Assembly (NCBI RefSeq): GCF_020216685.1
Contig: NZ_JAIWNS010000111.1
Location: 1-19,279, forward strand
Origin: Methanospirillum hungatei
Lineage (GTDB): Archaea; Halobacteriota; Methanomicrobia; Methanomicrobiales; Methanospirillaceae
Length of the DNA stretch: 19,279 nt
Reading direction: 5' to 3'
Below are positions 8,162 through 15,780 of this stretch, piece by piece. The number at the start of each line of letters is the position of its first letter. Within the stretch, counting starts at the first letter, position 1. Made by a program: the position numbers and the translations under genes. Under the pieces are notes generated by a model, which searched no databases, was not told the DNA's origin, and saw only the letters and a program-made list of their open reading frames with translations.

Positions 8162-11100
8162 ATGATTGATACAGATAACAGTGTCTCTACAAATCAGATC
8201 TCATTATTGTATGTTGATGATGAAGAGGTACTTCTCCATCTTGGTAAGCGATTCCTTGAGCGAATGGGGGAGTTTTCCGTCGATATTGTTCAATCAGCTG
8301 GAGAAGTTCTTCATCCCGGCTTTTTGCAAAAATATGATGCAATAATCTCTGACTACCAGATGCCCGTTATTGATGGGATTGAATTTCTCAAAGCAATAAG
8401 AGAACAGGGAAATGATATACCATTTATACTCTTTACCGGGAGGGGTCGGGAAGAGGTTGTCATTGAAGCAATTAATTACGGGGCCGATTTTTATCTGCAA
8501 AAAGGGGGTGAACCAAAATCCCAGTTTGCTGAATTATCACATAAAATCAAACAGGCGGTCGCGAGAAAAAGGGCAGAAAAATCACTAAAGGACTCACAAA
8601 AACAACTTGCAGATATTATTGATTTTCTTCCTGATGCAACCTTTGCCATAGATCGGTCTGGCACGATCATTGCGTGGAACCGGGCAATTGAGAAGATGAC
8701 CGGTTACTCCTCATCACAAATGCTTGGGAAAGGAAACTATGAGTATGCTGCTACACTTTATGGGCATCGTCATCCGGTTCTGATTGATCTTCTCAATGAG
8801 AGCAATGAGGTCTTATCCAGGTATTATACCAACATTTCACGTTCAGGAAATGTAATTCAGGCAGAAGCGGAGTATGTCAATACACAAGGGGATTTGATCG
8901 CACTATTTATAAAGGCCTGTCCTCTGTATGATAATGAGGGGAACATTACTGGATATATTGAATCGATTCGTGATATAACAGAAGTGAAAAAATCTGCACG
9001 AAAGATAGAGGAGAATGAAAGAAAATATCGGGTTCTGGCCGAGTATTCACGGGATGCTATTCTCATCATTGGATTTGACGGAACAATATATTATATCAAC
9101 CCTGCCGGTGTCCGGATGGTTGAAGAAGAATCTGCGGATACAGTGCTTGCAAGAAAAAACGTGATGACATATGTCCATCCTGATTCCCATGACCTGGTTT
9201 TGCATGATATAGAACAGGTAAGATCAGGAAATGATTCATACATCTCACAGTATAAACTCATCACTGGGAAAAGCCGTGAAATCTGGATCGAGACCCAGGG
9301 GAGAAAGATACAAATGGATGTGTCAGATGCAATATATGTCACATTCCGGGATATCACTCAAAAGAAACAGTTGGAAGAAGAGCGGGATATCTTTCTTAAA
9401 CGATTATTATCTCAACAAAAATTCACGGACGCCCTTCTTGATGCACTCCCTCTCCCGGTTTTTTGGAAGGATAAGAACTTCAGATTTATGGGTTGCAATC
9501 AGGCATATTGTACATATATGGGGATATCAAAAGAAGACCTGGTGGGAAAAACAATTGATGAGGTATGGCCTGACCACAATATATCGCTTGAGACAATAAC
9601 CCACGATCAGGAGTTAATTCCTAACAATCCGGTTCAAAAATATCAGATAAAACTCACCGATAAATCTGGAAAAACTCATCATATCATCGTCTCAAAAAGT
9701 ATCTTTTATGATCATGCTGGTAATATTGCAGGAATCGTTGGATCAATGCAGGATATTACCGAATATAAGTCTTTAATTGGGGATCTGAAAAACAGGGAGG
9801 AGTTATTCAGGATGATTGTCACCCAATCTTCAGACATCTTTATGATCGTCTCCCCTAAGTATGAAGTAACCTATATAAGTCCGAATCATTCCTCTTTAAC
9901 GGGTTTTCTTACAGAAGAGGTCATTGGGCCTGCAGGCAGGTTTGTCCATCCCGATGATTTCTCGGTTGTAAAATCCAGGTTGGACAGACTTATAAACAAT
10001 ATTTCCGTGATCGAAACTGCAGAATTCAGAACACTAAAACGTGATGGTTCATATGTTCTCCTGGAAGGGGTAGGAGTAAATTGCATTGATAATCCGGCGA
10101 TTCAGGGTATTCTGATTACCGCTCGAGATATTACCAACCGAAAGAAAACTGAACGGGGATTATCTCTGATGACGCGGTTATTCAAGAATATTTCGAATTC
10201 TTCTCCAATATTTGCAGCACTTCTTGATGAACATGGGTTCATCGTCTTTTCGAACCGATCATTCTCAAAAAAGAATGGCAATCCGGATAAAGAAAAAAAT
10301 GGAAGGAGAATTCATGAGTTATTTAAATCAGATTGGGAGACAGAATGTTCAAAGATTCTTCGGGAAGTTATAGAAAAAGGACAGCCCTCGGTTCAGGAGT
10401 GCCGGATAGATCTCAAAGAGGGAGAGAGAATTTTATCTGCAGTTTTCTTCCCCATCTCTGAAGATGATAGGACATTTATCGGATTTATTGGATTGGATAT
10501 TACCGAACAAAAATCATTGATCTGCCAGCTAAATAAGAGTATCAATCAGAACGAGGTCCTTGAAAGACTAGTCGAAGAACGGACTGCGGAAATCGCAAAT
10601 TTATTGGAGATGAAAAATCTCCTCATTACCGCTATCGCTCATGATCTGAGAACCCCCCTTACTCCTCTTATCGCTCTACTCCCCTTACTTGAAAACGAGG
10701 ATGATACACAGAAAAGAACTGAAATAATTCAAATTCTAGAGAAAAATGCCACTCGGATTGCATCAATTATACAGACACTTCTTCATTTCAATGACCTGGG
10801 ATCACCATACCGGGTTGAAGATGAATCCGAAATAAATCTCAAAGAATTAATCGATAATTTGCTCAATGTCCATTCTATCGCCGCAAATAAAAAAGATATT
10901 TCCATTCTGACAGATATCCCTGATACGATTTGTATTAACTCTTCTTTACCCCATGTAATATCCATCTTTGATAATGTCATTACAAATGCCCTGAAATACT
11001 CATATGCAGGGGGCACCATCAGAATATATACCGAAGACCTTGGACAGATGGTCAGGATTTGTGTTCAGGATAATGGAGTGGGTCTGACAGAAAAGGATTT

Positions 11101-11281
11101 ATCCAGGATTTTTGAACCCTTTTTTAAAGCCGATCCCTCCCGTCATGACCGTTCATCATCAGGTCTGGGCCTTTCTGTGACAAAACGATTAATCATGGCT
11201 ATTGGGGGAGAAATATATATTCGAAGTGAGGGCCTGGGGAAAGGAACAGAAGTAGAGATCAGGTTGAAGAAAATGATCTGA
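8162..11281 (+). CDS. Soluble multi-PAS sensor histidine kinase with N-terminal receiver domain
   Basis: 1039 aa from ATG 8162. Domain order: REC (about 12-130; D19/D20, phosphoacceptor D64 in IISDYQMPVIDG, T92, K114 in YLQKGG); PAS1 (147-276); PAS2 (284-402); PAS3 (420-536); PAS4 (544-661); PAS5 (670-786), each of the first four ending in a D-I-T-like PAC end; a short coiled coil (797-815); HisKA with phospho-His H827 in AIAHDLRTPLTPL; HATPase_c with N box NVITNALKYS (938-947), G1 DNGVG (970-974), FEPFF (984-988) and G2 GLGLS (1001-1005). All catalytic elements are intact. There is no signal peptide or membrane segment, so it is cytoplasmic. The receiver is at the front rather than the C-terminal position of classic hybrid kinases, suggesting it receives phosphate or modulates the PAS chain. 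No partner regulator lies next to it; the signal is unknown. Confidence 0.94.
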   Translation: MIDTDNSVSTNQISLLYVDDEEVLLHLGKRFLERMGEFSVDIVQSAGEVLHPGFLQKYDAIISDYQMPVIDGIEFLKAIREQGNDIPFILFTGRGREEVVIEAINYGADFYLQKGGEPKSQFAELSHKIKQAVARKRAEKSLKDSQKQLADIIDFLPDATFAIDRSGTIIAWNRAIEKMTGYSSSQMLGKGNYEYAATLYGHRHPVLIDLLNESNEVLSRYYTNISRSGNVIQAEAEYVNTQGDLIALFIKACPLYDNEGNITGYIESIRDITEVKKSARKIEENERKYRVLAEYSRDAILIIGFDGTIYYINPAGVRMVEEESADTVLARKNVMTYVHPDSHDLVLHDIEQVRSGNDSYISQYKLITGKSREIWIETQGRKIQMDVSDAIYVTFRDITQKKQLEEERDIFLKRLLSQQKFTDALLDALPLPVFWKDKNFRFMGCNQAYCTYMGISKEDLVGKTIDEVWPDHNISLETITHDQELIPNNPVQKYQIKLTDKSGKTHHIIVSKSIFYDHAGNIAGIVGSMQDITEYKSLIGDLKNREELFRMIVTQSSDIFMIVSPKYEVTYISPNHSSLTGFLTEEVIGPAGRFVHPDDFSVVKSRLDRLINNISVIETAEFRTLKRDGSYVLLEGVGVNCIDNPAIQGILITARDITNRKKTERGLSLMTRLFKNISNSSPIFAALLDEHGFIVFSNRSFSKKNGNPDKEKNGRRIHELFKSDWETECSKILREVIEKGQPSVQECRIDLKEGERILSAVFFPISEDDRTFIGFIGLDITEQKSLICQLNKSINQNEVLERLVEERTAEIANLLEMKNLLITAIAHDLRTPLTPLIALLPLLENEDDTQKRTEIIQILEKNATRIASIIQTLLHFNDLGSPYRVEDESEINLKELIDNLLNVHSIAANKKDISILTDIPDTICINSSLPHVISIFDNVITNALKYSYAGGTIRIYTEDLGQMVRICVQDNGVGLTEKDLSRIFEPFFKADPSRHDRSSSGLGLSVTKRLIMAIGGEIYIRSEGLGKGTEVEIRLKKMI

Positions 11282-12124
11282 TCCCTGAACGTATATCCAG
11301 ACTTTTTCGATAATCTTTCAAGATTCAGCGGACTGATATTGGGAATTACCTGGGATATGAAAAAACACAGAATATGATAATTATAGCGAATTCGCTGATA
11401 AAATCTGTCTGATCAGTTTTTATATAATAAACTATTGTATCGGGACACCAGATATCAGACTTTTATTTCTGACAAAAAACAACGAACTAGTACTCATGAA
11501 TACCGCATATATAATGAGGTAGAATGAGGATGGACCTTGTCAGGTACGGGATCTCTCAGGGTTAACCGGGAAAGGGTAAAACCACACACAATAGACCGAA
11601 TGGTCACCAACACCTTTCCATCTTTCAGGGTCCATAATATCTATGTGATATCCTTTTCATCCAATCGTACTTGTTCTCATTTCAATCGCGCCTGAAAAGG
11701 CAGGTTCTCTGTTCATCACACTCCATTAATAACTATTGAAATTAATTGAATTTCATTATTTGACAGAAATGCCACAAAAGAAGTAACCATCTGATACAAT
11801 TATCATAAAAAGAAAAATCGGCGCATTTTTCGAATATCACAAAATATAAGCCCTGTTTTTCTACGCAGAATTCAGAACTTCAATTCGTAAGATTTATGCT
11901 TTGATATCAGGAACAGAAGAGATATACTGTGTACACGCATGAATCAGTATGCATATACCTGAAGGGACAGGTGTTCAGGCAGATTCAAAATGCCTCACAG
12001 TATATGAGTCACGTTACCATGATTCGAACCATCGGAACTGAGATGACTGAAACATACCTGGTATGGATGTGTTCATCTCTGCGTGAGAATTGCCAGTGTC
12101 ATCTCATCACCGGATGAGAGCACA
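11282..12124. other. Long gene-free stretch upstream of fdhA1
   Basis: About 840 bases without a convincing gene on either strand. It holds an 8-bp palindrome CTGATCAG (11409-11416) next to a TATA-like TTTTATATAATA, an AT-rich inverted repeat TGAAATT/AATTTCA (11737-11743 and 11749-11755, 5-base loop), and many short A/T runs. A 62-codon frame at 11929-12117 starts with GTG, lacks a ribosome binding site and has no recognisable composition. On the minus strand about 39 codons (11656-11540) end in a plausible looking peptide but have no start. It may be gene debris or a regulatory region. Confidence 0.5.
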
Positions 12125-12136
12125 ATTAATTCGCCA
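12125..12136 (+). promoter_or_regulatory. ATTAATTCGCCA element, copy 1 (upstream of fdhA1)
   Basis: ATTAATTCGCCA occurs here, 154 bases before the fdhA1 ATG, and identically at 15583-15594, 198 bases before the fdhA2 ATG. The surrounding sequences differ, so a shared site for a regulator or part of the promoter is likely. Downstream of it at this copy only a weak TATA candidate (GTTAAAAC, 12142-12149) is visible. Confidence 0.45.
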
Positions 12137-12140
12137 AACC

Positions 12141-12278
12141 GGTTAAAACAGCCATATTGGATGAGATTTTCTGATCGATACAGGGTTAGTGTGGTTTCCC
12201 GGTATTGAACGTTCTTCTCAGGGACTGGAAGGAGACCAGTCCTCATGGCTGTTTTACCCTGAGAACTCGGGTGAAAGA
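12141..12278 (+). promoter_or_regulatory. Structured leader of fdhA1 with RBS-sequestering hairpin (candidate RNA switch)
   Basis: Elements read by eye are as follows. P1 is a long-range stem, 12144-12155 with 12245-12256 (12 perfect pairs; GGT/ACC adds pairs past a one-base bulge). P2 is 12175-12181 + 12183-12185 with 12198-12200 + 12202-12208. P3 is GGACTGG 12222-12228 with CCAGTCC 12236-12242. The RBS hairpin is 12252-12262 with 12267-12276, containing the GGTGA at 12270-12274; the ATG is at 12279. The 5' arm of the RBS hairpin overlaps P1. Its CCCTGAG (12257-12263) can also pair with CTCAGGG at 12217-12223, so RBS-hidden and RBS-free folds exclude each other. If transcription starts near 12170, P1 would not be in the RNA but the CTCAGGG alternative would. 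No known riboswitch class is recognised. Confidence 0.5.
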
Positions 12279-14335
12279 ATGAGCGAAAGCAATCTAGTTA
12301 AGTATGTACAAACCATCTGCCCCTATTGTGGTGTCGGGTGTACTCTGAACCTTGTTGTTAAGAATGAAAAGGTCGTCGGCGTAGAACCATATAAGCGAAG
12401 CCCTATTAATGACGGGAAACTCTGTCCAAGGGTCTGACATGCTGAGAACATATCCACAGCCCTGACCGGCTAACGACACCTCTCATAAAAAAAGATGGGA
12501 AATTTGTCGAGGCGTCGTGGGATGAAGCTCTTGACCTTGTCGCAAAGAAATTGAAAGAAACAAGCGACAAATACGGACCTAAAGCATTTGGATTTCAGAC
12601 ATCCTGCAGAACAGTAAATGAAGACTGTTATATCTTTCAAAAATTCGCCCGTGTCGGTTTTAAAACAAACAATGTTGATAACTGTGCACGTATCTGCCAT
12701 GGGCCATCAGTAGCAGGCCTTTCCCTATCATTTGGATCTGGTGCAGCAACGAATGGCTTTGAAGATGCTCTAAATTCTGATTTTATCCTTGTGTGGGGAT
12801 CGAATGCTCTTGAAGCACACCCCCTTGCCGGGCGGCGTCTTGTCCAAGCAAAATTGAAAGGGATCCCTATCTATGCAGTTGACCCCCGTCTCTCAACCAC
12901 AGCCAAGATTGCAGATAAGTGGATTCAGTTTAATCCGTCAACACACATTGCTCTGGCAAACTCGATGATGTACTGGATCATCAAAGCAGACAAACATGAC
13001 AAGAAATTCATCGAAGAACGTGTGAACGGGTTTGAAGAACTCAAGGCGACGGTTGAAAAATATGCAGATGCTGAAGACAGCCATGGCGTCCCACTTGAAA
13101 CCGTAAAAGAACTGGCATATAAGTATGCATCAGCAAAGAGTGCAGTTATCATTTACTGTCTTGGAGTCACCGAACTGACCACCGGTACTGACAATGTCAG
13201 GTCTATGGGTAACCTTGCCCTGCTCACCGGAAATGTCGGTCGTCCTGGAACTGGTGTAAATCCCCTTCGTGGGCAGAACAATGTACAGGGTGCTTGTGAT
13301 ATGGGTGCATATCCAAATATGTATTCTGGATATCAGAAGTGCGAAATTGCTGAAAACCGTGCAAAAATGGAGAAGGCATGGGGCGTGACAGGTCTTCCGG
13401 ACTGGTATGGACAGACCCTTACTGAGCAGATTAACATCTGTGGGGATGAGATCAAGACGATGTATATCCTTGGTTTAAATCCGGTTGTCACTTATCCTGA
13501 TTCCAACCACGTGAAAAGACAACTTGAAAAACTCGACTTTCTCGTTGTCCAGGATATTTTCTTTACAGAAACCTGTCAATATGCAGATGTTATCCTACCA
13601 GGGGCTTGTTTCGCCGAGAAGGATGGTACTTTCACCAGCGGTGAGCGCCGTATTAACCGTGTCAGAAAAGCAACCAACCCACCAGGCAAAGCAAAAGAAG
13701 ATATCTGGATTATATCAGAACTTGCAAAGAAGATGGGTCTAAAGGGTTTTGATCTCCCGACTGCAAAAGACGTCTGGGATGATATGCGGAACTGTACCCC
13801 AAGCATGTTTGGTGCAACATACGAAAAACTTGAAAAACCTGAGTCTATTGTCTGGCCTTGTCCAACTCTCGAGCACTGTGGAACCCCGATCCTCCATTGT
13901 GAAAAATTCGCTTGTGCAGATGGAAAGGGTAACCTCTTTGGTATTGAATATCGCCCACCAGCAGAGGTTGCAGATGCTGAGTATCCGTTCACCATGATGA
14001 CAGGCCGGCTCATATTCCATTACCACTCCAGGACACAGACCGACAGGAGTGCCGCTCTTCATTACGAAGTGCCTGCATCATATGTCCAGATCAACAACGA
14101 AGATGCAAGACGCCTCGGTATCGGACAGCATGAGAAGATCCTGATCACCAGCAGACGTGGAAAAACCGAGACCATCGCCCATGTAACCGATGAGATCGGA
14201 CCTGGTGTCCTGTACATGACCATGCACTTTAATGAAGGTGTCAACAACCTGACGAACACTGTTCTTGATCCGATGTCCAAGATGCCGGAACTCAAGCACT
14301 GTGCTGTGAAAGTTGAAAAGATAGGGGGGAACTAA
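12279..14335 (+). pseudogene. fdhA: Formate dehydrogenase alpha subunit, copy 1, disrupted
   Basis: Starts at ATG 12279 with GGTGA at 12270-12274. Compared with the intact copy at 15781 it would be 685 aa. Two lesions break it. One A is missing at CCAAGG (12426-12431; the other copy has CCAAAGG), which gives a stop at 12435-12437 after only 52 codons. In the corrected frame, TGG (Trp57 of copy 2, TCWEHIHS) is TGA at 12443-12445. After that the frame is open to 14335 with full-length Mo-bisPGD oxidoreductase sequence. The N-terminal 4Fe-4S ligands (CPYCGVGC and the Cys of GKLCP) are retained. So are the catalytic Cys-His (NCARICHGPSVAGL), TSGERRINRVRKA and the C-terminal MGB-binding domain. 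As it stands, ribosomes would make only a 52-aa peptide. It could be recent decay, strain variation or sequence error; the substitution argues against pure homopolymer error. Confidence 0.88.
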
Positions 14336-14336
14336 T

Positions 14337-15487
14337 ATGGCAGCAACAGGCGACATGATTTATGCCTGGACAACTGACAGTGGTATTGCTAAAAAGGCAG
14401 AGTGTGGTGGTGCAGTAACGACCCTTTTAAAATATGCACTAGAAAACAAGATCGTTGATGTTGTTGTCGCAGTAAAGAAGGGATTTGATCTATATGATGC
14501 CGTTCCCGTTGCCAAACCGATGCAAAGGATCTTGACCAGACAGCTGGGTCATTACACTGTGGTACCCTGCTCATGTCCACCTTTATCCAGAAATACCTGG
14601 ACGGAGCAAAGAACATGAAAGTGGGTGTCGTAGTCAAAGGTTGCGACCTCATGAGCATGATTGAACTAGGTAAGAGGAACGAGATCAACATGAACAATGT
14701 CCTTACCATCGGTGTAAACTGTGGAGGTTCTGTAAATCCAATTCAGGCCCGGAAGATGATCAAGGAAAAGTTTGGTGTTGATCCAGACAAGGTTACTAAA
14801 GAAGAGATCGATAAGGGTCAGTTCATCATCGAGTATGAAGGCGGACACAAGGGCATCAAAATCGATGAACTTGAAGAAGAGGGTTATGGACGTCGTTCCA
14901 ACTGTCGGCGATGCAAGTACAAAATCCCCCGTCAGGCAGACCTTGCCTGTGGAAATTGGGGAGTGATCGGAGATAAGGCTGGGAAGGCAACCTTTATTGA
15001 GATTTGTAGTGACAAAGGTGCTGATATCGTTTCAAAGGCAGTATCAGCTAAGAAACTGGATACCTGTGCTGCTGAACCAAAGGGAATCGAGATCAGAGGC
15101 AAGACAGAGGGAGCCATGCTTAAACTTGGTGAGAAATGGCGTAAGAAGGAGTTTACTGCACTTCGTGACAATCTCTGGGACTTCATTAAAAAGGAGACAT
15201 CACGGTATATCAAGTGCTACTCCTGTATTGAAAAGTGTCCGGTTTGTATCTCCACACCATTCGTGGAAAGGCCTGAATCATATATGGTCAGACCAGGGTA
15301 TATCCCATCAGACCCAATGTTCCATCTTCGCCGGTTTGCATCCATCTCTGACAGTTGTGTAAATTGTGGTCAATGCGAAGAACTCTGTCCGGTTGAGATC
15401 CCCCTGGCTCTTATCTCACATGCCATCAGGGTTGAAGGGGATAATGCCTACGTTCCGAAACTCGGCGCTGCTCCATACAAAAACTAA
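14337..15487 (+). pseudogene. fdhB: Formate dehydrogenase beta subunit (F420-reducing), copy 1, disrupted
   Basis: ATG 14337 follows the fdhA1 stop by one base, with a G-rich site (GGGGGGAA) overlapping the end of fdhA1. FrhB/FdhB family: KAECGGAVTTLLKYALE at the N-terminus, GVNCGGSVNP, and GRRSNCRRCKYKIPRQADLACGNWG. One base is missing at AAA 14514-14516, so frame 1 ends at 14618 with a nonsense tail while the family sequence continues in the next frame (TDAKDLDQTAGSLHCGTLL) to 15487. Repaired length is 383 aa against 414 in copy 2. The C-terminal ferredoxin-like part is also altered. The first Cys of CxxCxxCxxxCP is Tyr (codon 15206-15208, YIKCYSCIEKCP), the CYCIEC stretch of copy 2 is reduced to CIS, and the last ~30 residues are absent. 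The second motif CVNCGQCEELCP is intact. These changes suggest decay that is not only frameshift. Confidence 0.87.
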
Positions 15488-15488
15488 C

Positions 15489-15516
15489 CTTTCTCATTTT
15501 TTTATACTCTTTTTTT
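15489..15516 (+). terminator. fdhB: T-run terminator after fdhB1
   Basis: Two T7 runs (15497-15503 and 15510-15516) directly after the fdhB1 stop. They should separate the two fdh transcripts, so the second operon needs its own promoter, for which TTTATATG at 15597 is the candidate. Confidence 0.55.
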
Positions 15517-15582
15517 CACCATCTCATTTGGGTAATAAATCATTCCCTGAATAGTTCCCACCACTAAAAACCAAAATTCCGG

Positions 15583-15594
15583 ATTAATTCGCCA
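15583..15594 (+). promoter_or_regulatory. ATTAATTCGCCA element, copy 2 (upstream of fdhA2)
   Basis: Identical to 12125-12136. Here it ends two bases before a TATA box, the place where TFB/BRE contacts or a transcription activator or repressor would sit. This favours a promoter-linked function for the element. Confidence 0.45.
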
Positions 15595-15596
15595 TC

Positions 15597-15604
15597 TTTA
15601 TATG
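15597..15604 (+). promoter_or_regulatory. TATA box of the fdhA2-fdhB2 operon
   Basis: TTTATATG is a good archaeal TATA box. Initiation about 25 bases downstream (near 15625-15630) would give a leader of about 150 bases whose first bases form the closing stem of the structured region. Confidence 0.5.
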
Positions 15605-15625
15605 AGTATGTGGAGTAATACTTCT

Positions 15626-15780
15626 CTGCATTGTGATCAGGGGGTGTGCGATTACACCCATGGACATATTCGGGTTGTCCATTCCTGTGTGCCTGGTTAC
15701 AAAACGCAAGAATGATTTGAAGAGCGAAGGCTTCGTACCTGTAATTACGGTATCTTTCACCAGTCAAACTCGGGTGAAAT
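15626..15780 (+). promoter_or_regulatory. Structured leader of fdhA2: three-way junction plus RBS hairpin
   Basis: Two perfect hairpins abut without a gap: GGGTGT 15642-15647 with ACACCC 15654-15659, then ATGGACA 15660-15666 with TGTCCAT 15676-15682. They are enclosed by CAGG 15638-15641 with CCTG 15684-15687, and possibly GCA/TGC (15628-15630, 15690-15692), forming a compact three-way junction. Downstream, a near-palindrome TACC-GTAATTAC-GGTA (15737-15752) precedes the RBS hairpin TTTCACC 15755-15761 with GGTGAAA 15773-15779. The latter buries the GGTGA of fdhA2, 3 bases before the ATG at 15781. The last 13 bases, AACTCGGGTGAAA, are the same as in leader 1. Confidence 0.5.

Noticed and set aside
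11929..12117. 62-codon frame in the gap before fdhA1
   Set aside because: GTG start, no ribosome binding site, no motif, and no sign of coding composition.
12189..12437. 82-codon frame with a GTG start upstream of fdhA1
   Set aside because: The first 30 codons run through the structured leader; homology with FdhA begins at ATG 12279, which has the GGTGA site.
12443..12445. In-frame TGA in fdhA1 as a selenocysteine codon
   Set aside because: It aligns with Trp57 of FdhA2, not the catalytic residue. The catalytic position is a Cys codon in both copies, and the gene also has a frameshift just before the TGA.
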